A stretch of 6,124 nt of DNA from Clostridia bacterium (GCA_029256365.1 JAQSYB010000123.1:1-6124), one strand, 5' to 3'; shown: positions 1 to 4,939, counted from the stretch's first letter. Program-made: numbers and translations. The notes: a model not told the origin generated them from the letters alone.

Positions 1-2
1 TT

Positions 3-57
3 AAAAAAACATGCTAGACACAATATCCCATATTTGGTTTGTGTCATGCAATTTTTT
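3..57. terminator. Candidate bidirectional intrinsic terminator
   Basis: GACACAA (17-23) and TTGTGTC (39-45) form a 7-bp stem. It is extended after a 2-nt mismatch by TGC (12-14) with GCA (48-50), and a small CCA/TGG hairpin (28-30/35-37) sits inside the loop. The stem is flanked by an A-run (3-9) and a T-run (52-57), the arrangement of a terminator that works in both directions. It would isolate the downstream promoter from whatever gene lies to the left. The stem is AT-rich and the outer loop long, so the call is tentative. Confidence 0.35.
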
Positions 58-64
58 CCAAAGG

Positions 65-93
65 TTGACATAATGTTTTTCAAATTGTATAAT
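65..93 (+). promoter_or_regulatory. Perfect-consensus sigma-A promoter for the riboswitch and hydrolase
   Basis: TTGACA (65-70), a 17-bp spacer and TATAAT (88-93) match the housekeeping sigma consensus at all twelve hexamer positions. Transcription should begin near position 100, about 10 nt before the riboswitch aptamer. A strong, apparently unregulated promoter is what is expected when control is exerted on the RNA. No repressor operator is evident around it. Confidence 0.85.
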
Positions 94-107
94 GTTAAAT
101 ATAAAAC

Positions 108-235
108 AAGCATATGCTGAATCTCGGATGACCGAGTACGGAGGAACCAGTTTTGGGGTTAATCCACATTTGTTTGTGGTAGGGCACCTTCTAGCCCGCA
201 CCCGTCAGCTAACTTCGGAAGCAAAAAGGAAGGAG
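108..235 (+). promoter_or_regulatory. c-di-AMP riboswitch (ydaO/yuaA family)
   Basis: The stretch carries the conserved blocks of the ydaO/yuaA aptamer in order: GCTGAATC, a CTCGG/CCGAG hairpin (123-127/132-136), TACGGAGGAACC (137-148), GGGGTTAATCC (155-165), a CCACA/TGTGG hairpin (164-168/175-179), TAGGG (180-184), a GGGC/GCCC hairpin (182-185/194-197), CGCACCCGTCAGCTAAC (197-213), and closing bases AGCA (220-223) that can pair with TGCT (115-118). The family binds the second messenger c-di-AMP and usually switches expression off; its targets include wall hydrolases and potassium or osmolyte transporters. No terminator fits between the aptamer and the ribosome binding site (230-235), so control is probably translational. 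Loop bases CCTTC (187-191) can pair with GAAGG (229-233) in the Shine-Dalgarno. The exact 5' boundary is approximate. Confidence 0.93.
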
Positions 236-244
236 TGTATTTCA

Positions 245-940
245 ATGAAAAATACACAAAAAAGACTTGTAGGATTTATTTTCATCCTGCTGATTATGAC
301 ACTGAGTTTTGGCAGTGTATTATCAGCCAGTGCCGCCACTTACCCCTTGCTAAGGTATGGTAGTAGAGGCACATCAGTTGTAACACTGCAAAAGGCTCTT
401 ATAAACCAAGGTTATTTAAAAGGGTCTGCAGATGGTATTTACGGTAGTATGACGAAAAATTCCGTAATAAAGTTCCAAACTACAAAAAGAATTCAAATTG
501 ACGGTATAGCGGGCAATCAGACACAAACTTTGCTTTATGCGCAGACAAGCTCTAGATCTGCTACTACAACAGCTGCTACAGACTTATACTGGTTATCCAG
601 AATAATTCATGCTGAAGCAGAAGCCGAGCCATATGAAGGCAAGGTTGCCGTAGGAAATGTAGTGCTTAACAGAGTAAACTCTGGAACCTTTGCCAGCACA
701 ATTAAGGGAGTAATATTTGAGTACTCTCAAGGTTTGCCACAGTTTAGTCCTGTTGCAGATGGTACGATTTACAACACGCCATCCGCAGCAAGTATTCAAG
801 CAGCGAAGGATGCATTAGCCGGTGTGAGACCAGTTGGCTCAGCACAGTTTTTCTTCAATCCGGACAAGTCATCCGGCGGCTGGATTGTAAAAAACAAAAC
901 CTATGTGAAAACAATAGGTGATCACGACTTTTACAAATAA
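245..940 (+). CDS. Secreted peptidoglycan-binding SleB/CwlJ-type cell wall hydrolase
   Basis: A 231-residue exported wall hydrolase. Residues 1-31 are a signal peptide: a lysine/arginine-rich start, a hydrophobic core at about 9-26, and a likely cut near the ASAA at 28-31. Residues 33-98 are a PG_binding_1 domain (LRYGSRGTSVVTLQKAL, then DGIYG and KFQ). A short Ser/Thr/Ala linker (101-112) leads to a Hydrolase_2 (SleB/CwlJ) domain at about 114-231. That domain has the catalytic glutamate in IIHAEAEAEP (probably E124), VAVGNVVLNRV, QFSPVADGTIY and a terminal HDFYK. The family cleaves glycan strands as lytic transglycosylases, classically in spore cortex germination. The start at 245 is chosen because AAGGAG lies 9 nt upstream and a signal peptide follows; an in-frame ATG at 92 would run back through the riboswitch and is rejected. 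The c-di-AMP riboswitch suggests vegetative wall turnover or osmotic adaptation rather than a purely germination role. It could be annotated sleB, but the context argues for caution. Confidence 0.93.
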   Translation: MKNTQKRLVGFIFILLIMTLSFGSVLSASAATYPLLRYGSRGTSVVTLQKALINQGYLKGSADGIYGSMTKNSVIKFQTTKRIQIDGIAGNQTQTLLYAQTSSRSATTTAATDLYWLSRIIHAEAEAEPYEGKVAVGNVVLNRVNSGTFASTIKGVIFEYSQGLPQFSPVADGTIYNTPSAASIQAAKDALAGVRPVGSAQFFFNPDKSSGGWIVKNKTYVKTIGDHDFYK

Positions 941-951
941 ATACAAATTTA

Positions 952-987
952 AAAATGAGGTGCGATTGATCAATCGCACCTCATTTT
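952..987. terminator. Bidirectional terminator between convergent genes
   Basis: A perfect inverted repeat centred between 969 and 970 gives 18-nt arms (AAAATGAGGTGCGATTGA and its complement), in practice a 16-bp stem closed by a 4-nt loop. T-rich sequence follows on both strands. It lies 11 nt after the hydrolase stop and 12 nt beyond the pepD stop, so it serves both convergent genes. Confidence 0.92.
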
Positions 988-999
988 ACTTTACAATGA

Positions 1000-2463
1000 T
1001 TATATTGTATTCATTTGCTTCAGAACTTCCAGCAAATACTCCCACACATTCTTAGTTGAAGAAATACTGAAGTGTTCCTTCGGACTATGTACATCAAATA
1101 TATTTGGACCCATAGATATGGAATCAAGTCCTTCTAGCTTTTGAGCAAGTACGCCACATTCCAAGCCAGCATGTATCGCAATAATCTCTGCTTCTTTGTG
1201 ATACATATCCTTGTAAACCTTTTGGAATAGTTTTCTCATATTTGAATTGGGGTTATATTCCCATTCAGGATAATCTGATTCTATCCTCAATTCTCCACCT
1301 AGGGTACCAGCTACATTCTTCACTACATTTACAATATTTCTTTTGTGTGTTTTCACACAGCTTCTGACTTCATTTATTAAATAAATGCTATCTCCCGCTG
1401 TTTGCACCACTCCAAGATTGGTGGAGCTTTCTACCAAGCCTGCAATCTCCATGCTCATGCTTTGTACTCCATTTGGCAGCATCATCAAGCATGCAGTTAG
1501 TTTATTTAATGTTTCTTGATGAAACACTCTATCTATTGGTTTCTCTTGCATTACCAGCTTTACAAAAACATCAGGATCAGCAGCACGCAGTTCGTTTTTA
1601 AATACAGCTTCCCACTGCTTCAGCTTCGCTTCCAATTTGCTTAGGTTTGCCTCGCTGATTTGGGCAACAACCTCGGCTTCTCTTGTAATGGCATTGGACT
1701 TCGCTCCGCCATTTATTTCTTTGACATATAGTTGGATATCACCCTTTATGTCATTTAATATTCTACCCATTAGCTTGCTGGCATTGCCTCTTTGCTTATT
1801 AATCTCCATGCCAGAGTGGCCACCCTGCAGACCACCTATTGTAATGATCACTGTATTCATTTCACTTCTTGCGCTTTCCCATACAATAGGAAGCACTACC
1901 TTTGCTTTTGTTCCTCCAGCACTGCTTACAAGCAGCATGCCTTCCTCTTCAGAGTCAAGATTGATCAGCAATCTTCCTTTTAAAAGGGCACCATCTATTG
2001 AGGTTGCACCACCCATTGTGCTTTCCTCTTCAGTGGTAAATAAAGCTTCTAATGCCGGATGGGGAATATCATTGGCTTCAAGTATCGCCAAAGCATAGGC
2101 AAGAGCAACAGCATTGTCAGCTCCAAGTGTGGTTTCTGTCGCATAAATCATATCTTCTACAATCCGAAGCTTGATAGGGTCCTTTTCAAAATTATGGACT
2201 GTTTCCTTATTTTTTTCACAAACCATATCCATATGGCCTTGAAGTATTACTGTAGGTGCATTTTCATAGCCTGGTGTTGCAGGCTTTTTAATGATTACAT
2301 TTAAAGCCTCGTCCCTTATAACCTCAAGATTTCTTGCCTTAGCAAAGTCTACTAAATAATCACTAATTCTTTGTTCATCTCCCGAACATCTAGGAATTTG
2401 TGCTATTTCCTCGAAAAACTTAAAAACACTATTTGGTGTCAGGTCTCTTAGAACGTTTTGCAT
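1000..2463 (-). CDS. pepD: Aminoacyl-histidine dipeptidase (beta-Ala-His dipeptidase) PepD
   Basis: A 487-residue cytosolic metallopeptidase of the M20 family that hydrolyses Xaa-His and other unblocked dipeptides; E. coli PepD is 485 residues. All metal and catalytic positions of the family can be seen: H77 and D79 in GHMDMV, bridging D116 in LGADN, E145-E147 in TTEEES (catalytic and metal-binding glutamates), D170 in NLDSEEEG, and H459 in DVHSP. The lid domain is inserted at about 185-395 and carries GGHSGMEI (214-221). The start at 2463 follows AAGGAGG with 6-nt spacing. A methionine codon 18 bases further upstream (2479-2481) has no ribosome binding site and would place the Shine-Dalgarno inside the gene, so it is rejected. 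The gene appears monocistronic: a hairpin separates it from the upstream GNAT gene and a bidirectional terminator follows it. It probably recycles peptide-derived amino acids. Confidence 0.96.
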   Translation of the reverse strand: MQNVLRDLTPNSVFKFFEEIAQIPRCSGDEQRISDYLVDFAKARNLEVIRDEALNVIIKKPATPGYENAPTVILQGHMDMVCEKNKETVHNFEKDPIKLRIVEDMIYATETTLGADNAVALAYALAILEANDIPHPALEALFTTEEESTMGGATSIDGALLKGRLLINLDSEEEGMLLVSSAGGTKAKVVLPIVWESARSEMNTVIITIGGLQGGHSGMEINKQRGNASKLMGRILNDIKGDIQLYVKEINGGAKSNAITREAEVVAQISEANLSKLEAKLKQWEAVFKNELRAADPDVFVKLVMQEKPIDRVFHQETLNKLTACLMMLPNGVQSMSMEIAGLVESSTNLGVVQTAGDSIYLINEVRSCVKTHKRNIVNVVKNVAGTLGGELRIESDYPEWEYNPNSNMRKLFQKVYKDMYHKEAEIIAIHAGLECGVLAQKLEGLDSISMGPNIFDVHSPKEHFSISSTKNVWEYLLEVLKQMNTI

Positions 2464-2469
2464 AGCCTT

Positions 2470-2476
2470 CCTCCTT
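2470..2476 (-). promoter_or_regulatory. Shine-Dalgarno that fixes the pepD start
   Basis: AAGGAGG on the minus strand ends 6 nt before the ATG at 2461-2463. It lies between two in-frame ATG codons and therefore selects the downstream one. Confidence 0.9.
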
Positions 2477-2522
2477 ATCATGCATCAATGTAAATGGTAT
2501 TTTTTACTTATTTTCCAACACC

Positions 2523-2551
2523 ATTGTACACCTTCTGGAATTACTTTGCCA
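2523..2551 (-). promoter_or_regulatory. Possible pepD promoter
   Basis: On the minus strand TACAAT (2523-2528) is preceded by a 17-bp spacer and a poor -35 match, TGGCAA (2546-2551). It is the best-placed -10 candidate in the short gap between the upstream hairpin and pepD, giving a leader of about 50 nt. The weak -35 box keeps confidence low. Confidence 0.3.
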
Positions 2552-2570
2552 CGAAATTTTTAGAATCTGC

Positions 2571-2624
2571 ATAAAACAAAGCAATATACCTGTTGTATGA
2601 CACAGGTATATTGCTTTGTTTTAT
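2571..2624. terminator. Long perfect hairpin terminator downstream of the GNAT gene
   Basis: Two exactly complementary 23-nt arms (2571-2593 and 2602-2624) enclose an 8-nt loop. On the minus strand the arm ends TTTGTTTTAT, giving a U-rich 3' side immediately after a GC-containing core, and the hairpin lies 28 nt past the GNAT stop. It should end GNAT transcription before pepD. The stem is longer than a typical terminator and is symmetrical, so it could act on either strand. Confidence 0.8.
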
Positions 2625-2652
2625 CTATATGCTGTATTGATGAGGATTATTA

Positions 2653-3195
2653 TTATATGCACTTTTGCTGAAAATATTCATCCTTCAGTATTGCCATAAT
2701 ATATACATCTTGGTACTTGCCATCTCTGAAGATTTCCTGTCTAAGTAAGCCTTCTCTTACAAAACCACATTTTTCATAGCTTTTAACAGCTCTGTTATTG
2801 AATGAATAAACAAAAAGCTTTACCTTATTGATATTCATTTGCTCAAAAATGAATTTTAAAAGAACCTTCATTGCGTCAGTTCCATAGCCCTTACCCCAGT
2901 AGTTCTTGTCTCCAATGAATATCCCAACAGTTGCCACACTATTTTTCCATTCCAAGCGATTAACTCCACAACCGCCTATATACTTACCTTCTTCAATGGA
3001 TTCAATTGCGAAGCTGTAGGTGTCACTTTGAGAAGATATTGTTTCAAACCATTTGTTTTCTTCCTCTAGGGTAAATGGATAAGGAATGCCGGGCACCAAT
3101 AATCTTTTGGTTTCCGCATCATTCAGATACTGCTGTGCCAATGGCACATCCTCTCTCTGATAAGCTCTGATTTTTACCTTTTCACCTGTATACAT
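2653..3195 (-). CDS. GNAT-family N-acetyltransferase (RimJ/RimL/SpeG-like)
   Basis: A 180-residue single-domain cytosolic acetyltransferase that should transfer acetyl from acetyl-CoA to an amine on a small molecule or protein N-terminus; the substrate cannot be read from the sequence. The N-terminal KVKIRAYQREDVPLAQQYLND (about 7-27) is typical of the Acetyltransf_3 group. The acetyl-CoA loop is YWGKGYGTDAMK (99-110), of the form (R/Q)xxGxG. NNRAVKSYEKCGF (133-145) is the usual C-terminal motif, followed by REGLLRQEIFRDGKYQDVYIMAIL, as in SpeG-like and ribosomal-protein acetyltransferases. The start at 3195 is preceded by GGGAGGT at 6-nt spacing. An in-frame ATG 17 codons upstream (3244-3246) would place the terminator hairpin in the coding region and is rejected. 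The gene has its own promoter and a structured leader with an attenuator-like terminator, which suggests signal-dependent expression. Confidence 0.92.
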   Translation of the reverse strand: MYTGEKVKIRAYQREDVPLAQQYLNDAETKRLLVPGIPYPFTLEEENKWFETISSQSDTYSFAIESIEEGKYIGGCGVNRLEWKNSVATVGIFIGDKNYWGKGYGTDAMKVLLKFIFEQMNINKVKLFVYSFNNRAVKSYEKCGFVREGLLRQEIFRDGKYQDVYIMAILKDEYFQQKCI

Positions 3196-3223
3196 TGTAT
3201 TACCTCCCGTCAATTTATTGTAT

Positions 3224-3267
3224 AAAAAAAACTCCATGGAAATCACATTACTGTGACTCCGTAGAGT
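3224..3267 (-). terminator. Attenuator-like terminator in the GNAT leader
   Basis: On the minus strand the inner stem GGAGTCACA pairs with TGTGATTTCC (one bulge). Outer bases ACTC (3264-3267) pair with GAGT (3231-3234), and eight U residues (3224-3231) follow. The hairpin lies between the GNAT promoter and its ribosome binding site, so it would stop transcription before the gene unless prevented. An alternative CGTAG/CTACG hairpin (3260-3264/3271-3275) uses the same outer bases and could serve as the antiterminator. Confidence 0.7.
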
Positions 3268-3323
3268 AATCTACGTGTAGGAAATATCCCTGTGCCGCTG
3301 CGAACTAGGCACACTCACTTGTT
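3268..3323 (-). promoter_or_regulatory. Structured GNAT 5' leader, unidentified regulatory RNA
   Basis: Between the predicted transcription start (about 3323) and the attenuator, the minus-strand RNA can fold into a compact domain. GUGAG (3314-3318) pairs with CUACAC (3275-3280) with one bulge, and UGUGCC (3308-3313) pairs with GGCACA (3291-3296) around an 11-nt loop. GGGAUAUUUCC (about 3280-3290) lies between the two helices on the 3' side. I do not recognise a known riboswitch class, and it lacks the T-box AGGGTGGNACCGCG signature. It could be an aptamer, an antibiotic-responsive attenuator or a dispersed structured repeat. No ORF with a ribosome binding site is seen in it. Confidence 0.45.
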
Positions 3324-3329
3324 TTACAT

Positions 3330-3358
3330 ATTTTAACATATATTATAGCCCCTGTAAA
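3330..3358 (-). promoter_or_regulatory. Extended -10 promoter for the GNAT gene
   Basis: TTTACA (3353-3358), a 17-bp spacer ending in TGT, and TAAAAT (3330-3335) give five of six matches in each box plus the TGn extended -10 element. Transcription should begin near 3323, producing a leader of about 128 nt before the GNAT start codon. A second -10-like TATAAT just upstream lacks a good -35 box. Confidence 0.65.
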
Positions 3359-3397
3359 GTATACAGTGGAATCATTTTACAAATTCAAGGGTCGCTT

Positions 3398-3422
3398 AAA
3401 AAACCGAAGCCAAATAGCTGGT
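3398..3422 (-). terminator. Candidate terminator after the micro-ORF
   Basis: On the minus strand ACC-AGC pairs with GCT-(TC)-GGT around the loop TATTTG, followed at once by six U residues (3398-3403). It begins 5 nt after the stop codon of the 18-residue ORF. The stem is short and has a 2-nt bulge, so it is weak by thermodynamics, but its placement fits the end of a small transcript. Confidence 0.45.
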
Positions 3423-3426
3423 ATCT

Positions 3427-3483
3427 TTACCCTCTTATCCTCATCATCGCCAATATTATTATGCACAATACAATCAAGTCCAT
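3427..3483 (-). CDS. 18-residue hydrophobic micro-ORF, possible small membrane peptide
   Basis: The predicted product is MDLIVLCIIILAMMRIRG. One acidic residue at the N-terminus, a hydrophobic stretch at 3-14 and a basic C-terminus (R15, R17) fit a tiny single-pass membrane peptide. Translation signals are unusually good: AAGAGGTGAT matches the 16S anti-Shine-Dalgarno almost fully, with 7-nt spacing from the AGAGG core to ATG. A candidate terminator follows directly. Known peptides of this size and character include type I toxins and small membrane regulators, but I recognise no specific family. No antisense RNA antitoxin was identified. No clean sigma-A promoter is evident upstream; phased TTACAA-like repeats lie 60-100 nt before it, and the AT-rich TATAGTATATAGTAT nearer the gene may contain a -10 box. 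Confidence 0.5.
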   Translation of the reverse strand: MDLIVLCIIILAMMRIRG

Positions 3484-3526
3484 AATATCACCTCTTAATT
3501 ACCTTATATCAATACTATATACTATA

Positions 3527-3584
3527 AAAACCTTATTTATGTTTCATAAAAGTTACAATTCTTTTACAAATATGTTAAGGTTTT
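3527..3584. promoter_or_regulatory. 11-bp-phased TTACAA repeats, Pho-box-like, within an inverted repeat
   Basis: On the plus strand TTTCAT (3542), TTACAA (3553), TTACAA (3564) and TTAAGG (3575) start exactly 11 bp apart. This is the spacing of PhoP/PhoB binding sites (TTAACA-like hexamers with 5-bp spacers). The array is flanked by AAAACCTTA (3527-3535) and its complement TAAGGTTTT (3576-3584). It lies between the minus-strand micro-ORF and the plus-strand hypothetical gene and could control either. AT-richness makes chance a real alternative. Confidence 0.35.
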
Positions 3585-3732
3585 AAAAAGCATGTATAGA
3601 ATTCAAAATATTTGCTTAATAATTTCATCGACATATATTTACAATTTGTTATACCTATTTTAAAATTCCTACATATAATGTATTAGGAAGAGACCCTAGT
3701 ATTTTTATCATATCTGCCTTGCTCCAGCATAT

Positions 3733-3761
3733 TTAATAGTTAAGAGGCTTCATTACATAAT
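3733..3761 (+). promoter_or_regulatory. Possible promoter of the 87-residue hypothetical gene
   Basis: TTAATA (3733-3738), a 17-bp spacer and CATAAT (3756-3761) match sigma-A at four and five of six positions. Transcription from about 3768 would leave only the ATG codons at 3785 and 3791 as starts. A competing TATAAT at 3674-3679 lacks a recognisable -35 box but has TTTACA, TTATAC and TTAAAA at 11-bp spacing upstream (3638, 3649, 3660). Confidence 0.3.
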
Positions 3762-3784
3762 ATATGATAGGCTGGTGTAGATAT

Positions 3785-4048
3785 ATGGGTATGCAGGTTT
3801 ATCAAAATACGCATTATAAGGTATACAAATCAGTGGATGGTTTTGTAATCCACAACATTTATAAGGGCTTTGAAAACGGTCACACTCATGTGCAAAAATA
3901 TGATACTTGCATGGTACTAATAAAACTACTGGTTAACAAAAAAGCGCCTAGAAGCAAAAGCAGATATTTTCTAGAAAGTCTGCTGCGGCTATGTGATGAT
4001 GAAAGCTATAGACAAAAAATCCAGCAGATTCTATTGAGAGTAGAATAG
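3785..4048 (+). CDS. Conserved-looking hypothetical protein, about 87 residues
   Basis: A small cytosolic protein of unknown function with no signal peptide or membrane segment. The N-terminal half (MQVYQNTHYKVYKSVDGFVIHN) alternates polar and hydrophobic residues like a beta hairpin. GFENGHTHVQKYDTC follows, with paired histidines in GHTH. The C-terminal half (YFLESLLRLCDDESYRQKIQQILLRVE) is clearly helical and charged. From memory, similar short clostridial proteins contain a GHTH(I/V) motif and an LESL(I/L)R(L/I) helix, but I cannot name a domain. The start is uncertain: ATG at 3764, 3785 and 3791 are all in frame and none has a strong ribosome binding site. I choose 3785 because GGTG lies 7 nt upstream and the residues encoded before it (MIGWCRY) look non-native. 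The gene stands alone on the plus strand between minus-strand units. Confidence 0.75.
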   Translation: MGMQVYQNTHYKVYKSVDGFVIHNIYKGFENGHTHVQKYDTCMVLIKLLVNKKAPRSKSRYFLESLLRLCDDESYRQKIQQILLRVE

Positions 4049-4065
4049 ATATAAATAATGTTTGA

Positions 4066-4087
4066 GGGTCGCTGAGGGCAGCGACCC
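4066..4087 (+). terminator. GC-rich hairpin after the hypothetical gene, terminator-like without a U-tract
   Basis: GGGTCGCTG (4066-4074) pairs perfectly with CAGCGACCC (4079-4087) around the loop AGGG, 17 nt past the stop codon. It is a stable 9-bp stem but is followed by CTACTAATATG, not a T-run; the first T-rich tract is more than 30 nt away. It may slow or protect the transcript end rather than act as a classical terminator. Confidence 0.4.
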
Positions 4088-4274
4088 CTACTAATATGCA
4101 ATCTAAGATTTCCATTCTTTTTTAAGTTATTTTTTCCGTAACATATTTATTTTTTAAATAATAATTTAGTAACCATATTAGGGCATGTACATAGTATGGA
4201 AGTGGGAAGAAGCTCAACCCTCCCAACCTACTAATGATAACCTCTACCATTTATTCACTTATCTGTCTCCCATT

Positions 4275-4309
4275 AAAAAAGCACGGTGCCATCGGGGCTC
4301 CGTGCTTTT
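4275..4309. terminator. Terminator downstream of the SEC-C gene
   Basis: GCACGG (4281-4286) pairs with CCGTGC (4300-4305). A T/T mismatch and an inner GCC/GGC pair (4288-4290/4296-4298) surround the loop ATCGG. The stem is flanked by A6 (4275-4280) and T4 (4306-4309). On the minus strand it gives a strong hairpin with a six-U tail, 13 nt past the SEC-C stop codon. It can also act on plus-strand transcripts. Confidence 0.9.
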
Positions 4310-4322
4310 GTCTGAATTTGAT

Positions 4323-4829
4323 TTAGTTATTTCCACCGCAGCATTTCTTATATTTCTTGCCGCTTCCACATGTGCAAGGATCATTTCTTCCAGGTTCCTT
4401 GTCCTTAACAACTGTACCGGAAAGTCTTTGCTGCTTTGTAATTTCTTTTCTTTTTTCTTCTGTAAGCAACTCATCCCATTGTGGAAGAGTGTATAGCCAT
4501 TCTGCCTTTGCTGCAAGCATATTGTAGTAAAGCTTTTCCAAATCTATATTTAGACTTATTTCGCTTCCTTCCTCCAGCTCTTCCAGCTTCAAGGACTCCT
4601 TCAGACTATCATTGATGCCATCAAGAAAACCTGTGAAGGTTAAAGAATCTGTACCGAACTTTTCTGCCAAATCCTTAATCGTACCTACAGTCGGTTCTGA
4701 TGGATTTGTCAGCAGCTTTTCATATATTGATTCTTCAATCTCAAAATAGTTTTCCCAGAACTCTTTTTGGCTCTGTTCATCTTGCTCTTCATTATATGCC
4801 GTATTTCTCCATGTTTCAAAAAGACTCAT
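4323..4829 (-). CDS. SEC-C motif zinc-binding protein
   Basis: A 168-residue acidic cytosolic protein. Residues 1-140 are mostly helical, rich in Glu and Lys, with no domain I can name; they include EELEEGSEISLNIDLEKLYYNMLAAKAEWLYTLPQW. Residues 147-166 are a SEC-C motif, GRNDPCTCGSGKKYKKCCG, with C152, C154 and the C163-C164 pair as zinc ligands (CxC-x8-CC). SecA uses this motif to bind SecB and ribosomes; in small proteins it is a general zinc-stabilised protein- or nucleic-acid-binding tail, and the partner here is unknown. The start is supported by AAGGAG with 8-nt spacing. It lies 110 bp downstream of amj on the same strand but has its own good promoter and terminator, so it is probably an independent unit. 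All four metal ligands are intact. Confidence 0.93.
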   Translation of the reverse strand: MSLFETWRNTAYNEEQDEQSQKEFWENYFEIEESIYEKLLTNPSEPTVGTIKDLAEKFGTDSLTFTGFLDGINDSLKESLKLEELEEGSEISLNIDLEKLYYNMLAAKAEWLYTLPQWDELLTEEKRKEITKQQRLSGTVVKDKEPGRNDPCTCGSGKKYKKCCGGNN

Positions 4830-4862
4830 CGTGGTTCTCCTTACTAATACATATTCGGTCTT

Positions 4863-4891
4863 ATTATATTATATTATCATCTATTTTACAA
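4863..4891 (-). promoter_or_regulatory. Sigma-A promoter for the SEC-C gene
   Basis: On the minus strand TTGTAA (4886-4891), a 17-bp spacer and a perfect TATAAT (4863-4868) lie 34 bp upstream of the start codon. This leaves a short leader with the ribosome binding site. A second overlapping TATAAT 5 bp further upstream is less well spaced. Confidence 0.65.
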
Positions 4892-4939
4892 TTATTTAGA
4901 CAAATAATTCTATTTTGCACCAAATCACAAGGGATTTGT

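Noticed and set aside
1..201. Minus-strand ORF of 66 codons at the left edge.
   Set aside because: It is antisense to the riboswitch and promoter, shows no ribosome binding site and has no domain-like sequence.
92..244. In-frame upstream ATG extending the wall hydrolase by 51 residues.
   Set aside because: The extension lies in the -10 box and riboswitch, lacks a ribosome binding site and would bury the signal peptide; the ATG at 245 has a good Shine-Dalgarno and a signal peptide.
1637..2098. Plus-strand ORFs within pepD and amj, including a 153-codon hydrophobic frame.
   Set aside because: They are antisense to well-supported genes with all catalytic residues or family blocks in place, and lack translation signals.
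3196..3323. T-box or ykkC-type (guanidine) riboswitch as the identity of the GNAT leader.
   Set aside because: The T-box AGGGTGGNACCGCG block and the conserved ykkC blocks could not be found, so no known class was assigned.
3256..3339. A 22-codon leader-peptide ORF on the minus strand starting ATGTTAAAATATG and ending in the antiterminator hairpin.
   Set aside because: Its ATG overlaps the predicted -10 box, upstream of the likely transcription start, and it has no ribosome binding site. It would become plausible only if transcription begins earlier.
3655..3711. A second 18-residue minus-strand ORF (MIKILGSLPNTLYVGILK) preceded by AAGG.
   Set aside because: The spacing to the stronger GGAG is long, no terminator follows, the product is not clearly hydrophobic or amphipathic, and it overlaps a candidate promoter of the plus-strand gene.
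4185..4496. Plus-strand ORF of about 100 codons crossing the SEC-C terminator.
   Set aside because: It runs through a strong terminator and antisense to the SEC-C coding region, and has no ribosome binding site.
4921..4938. CAAATC/GATTTG hairpin between amj and the SEC-C gene as an amj terminator.
   Set aside because: The 6-bp AT-rich stem is followed on the minus strand by GTGCAAAATAG with no U-tract, so termination there is not supported and read-through into the SEC-C gene is possible.
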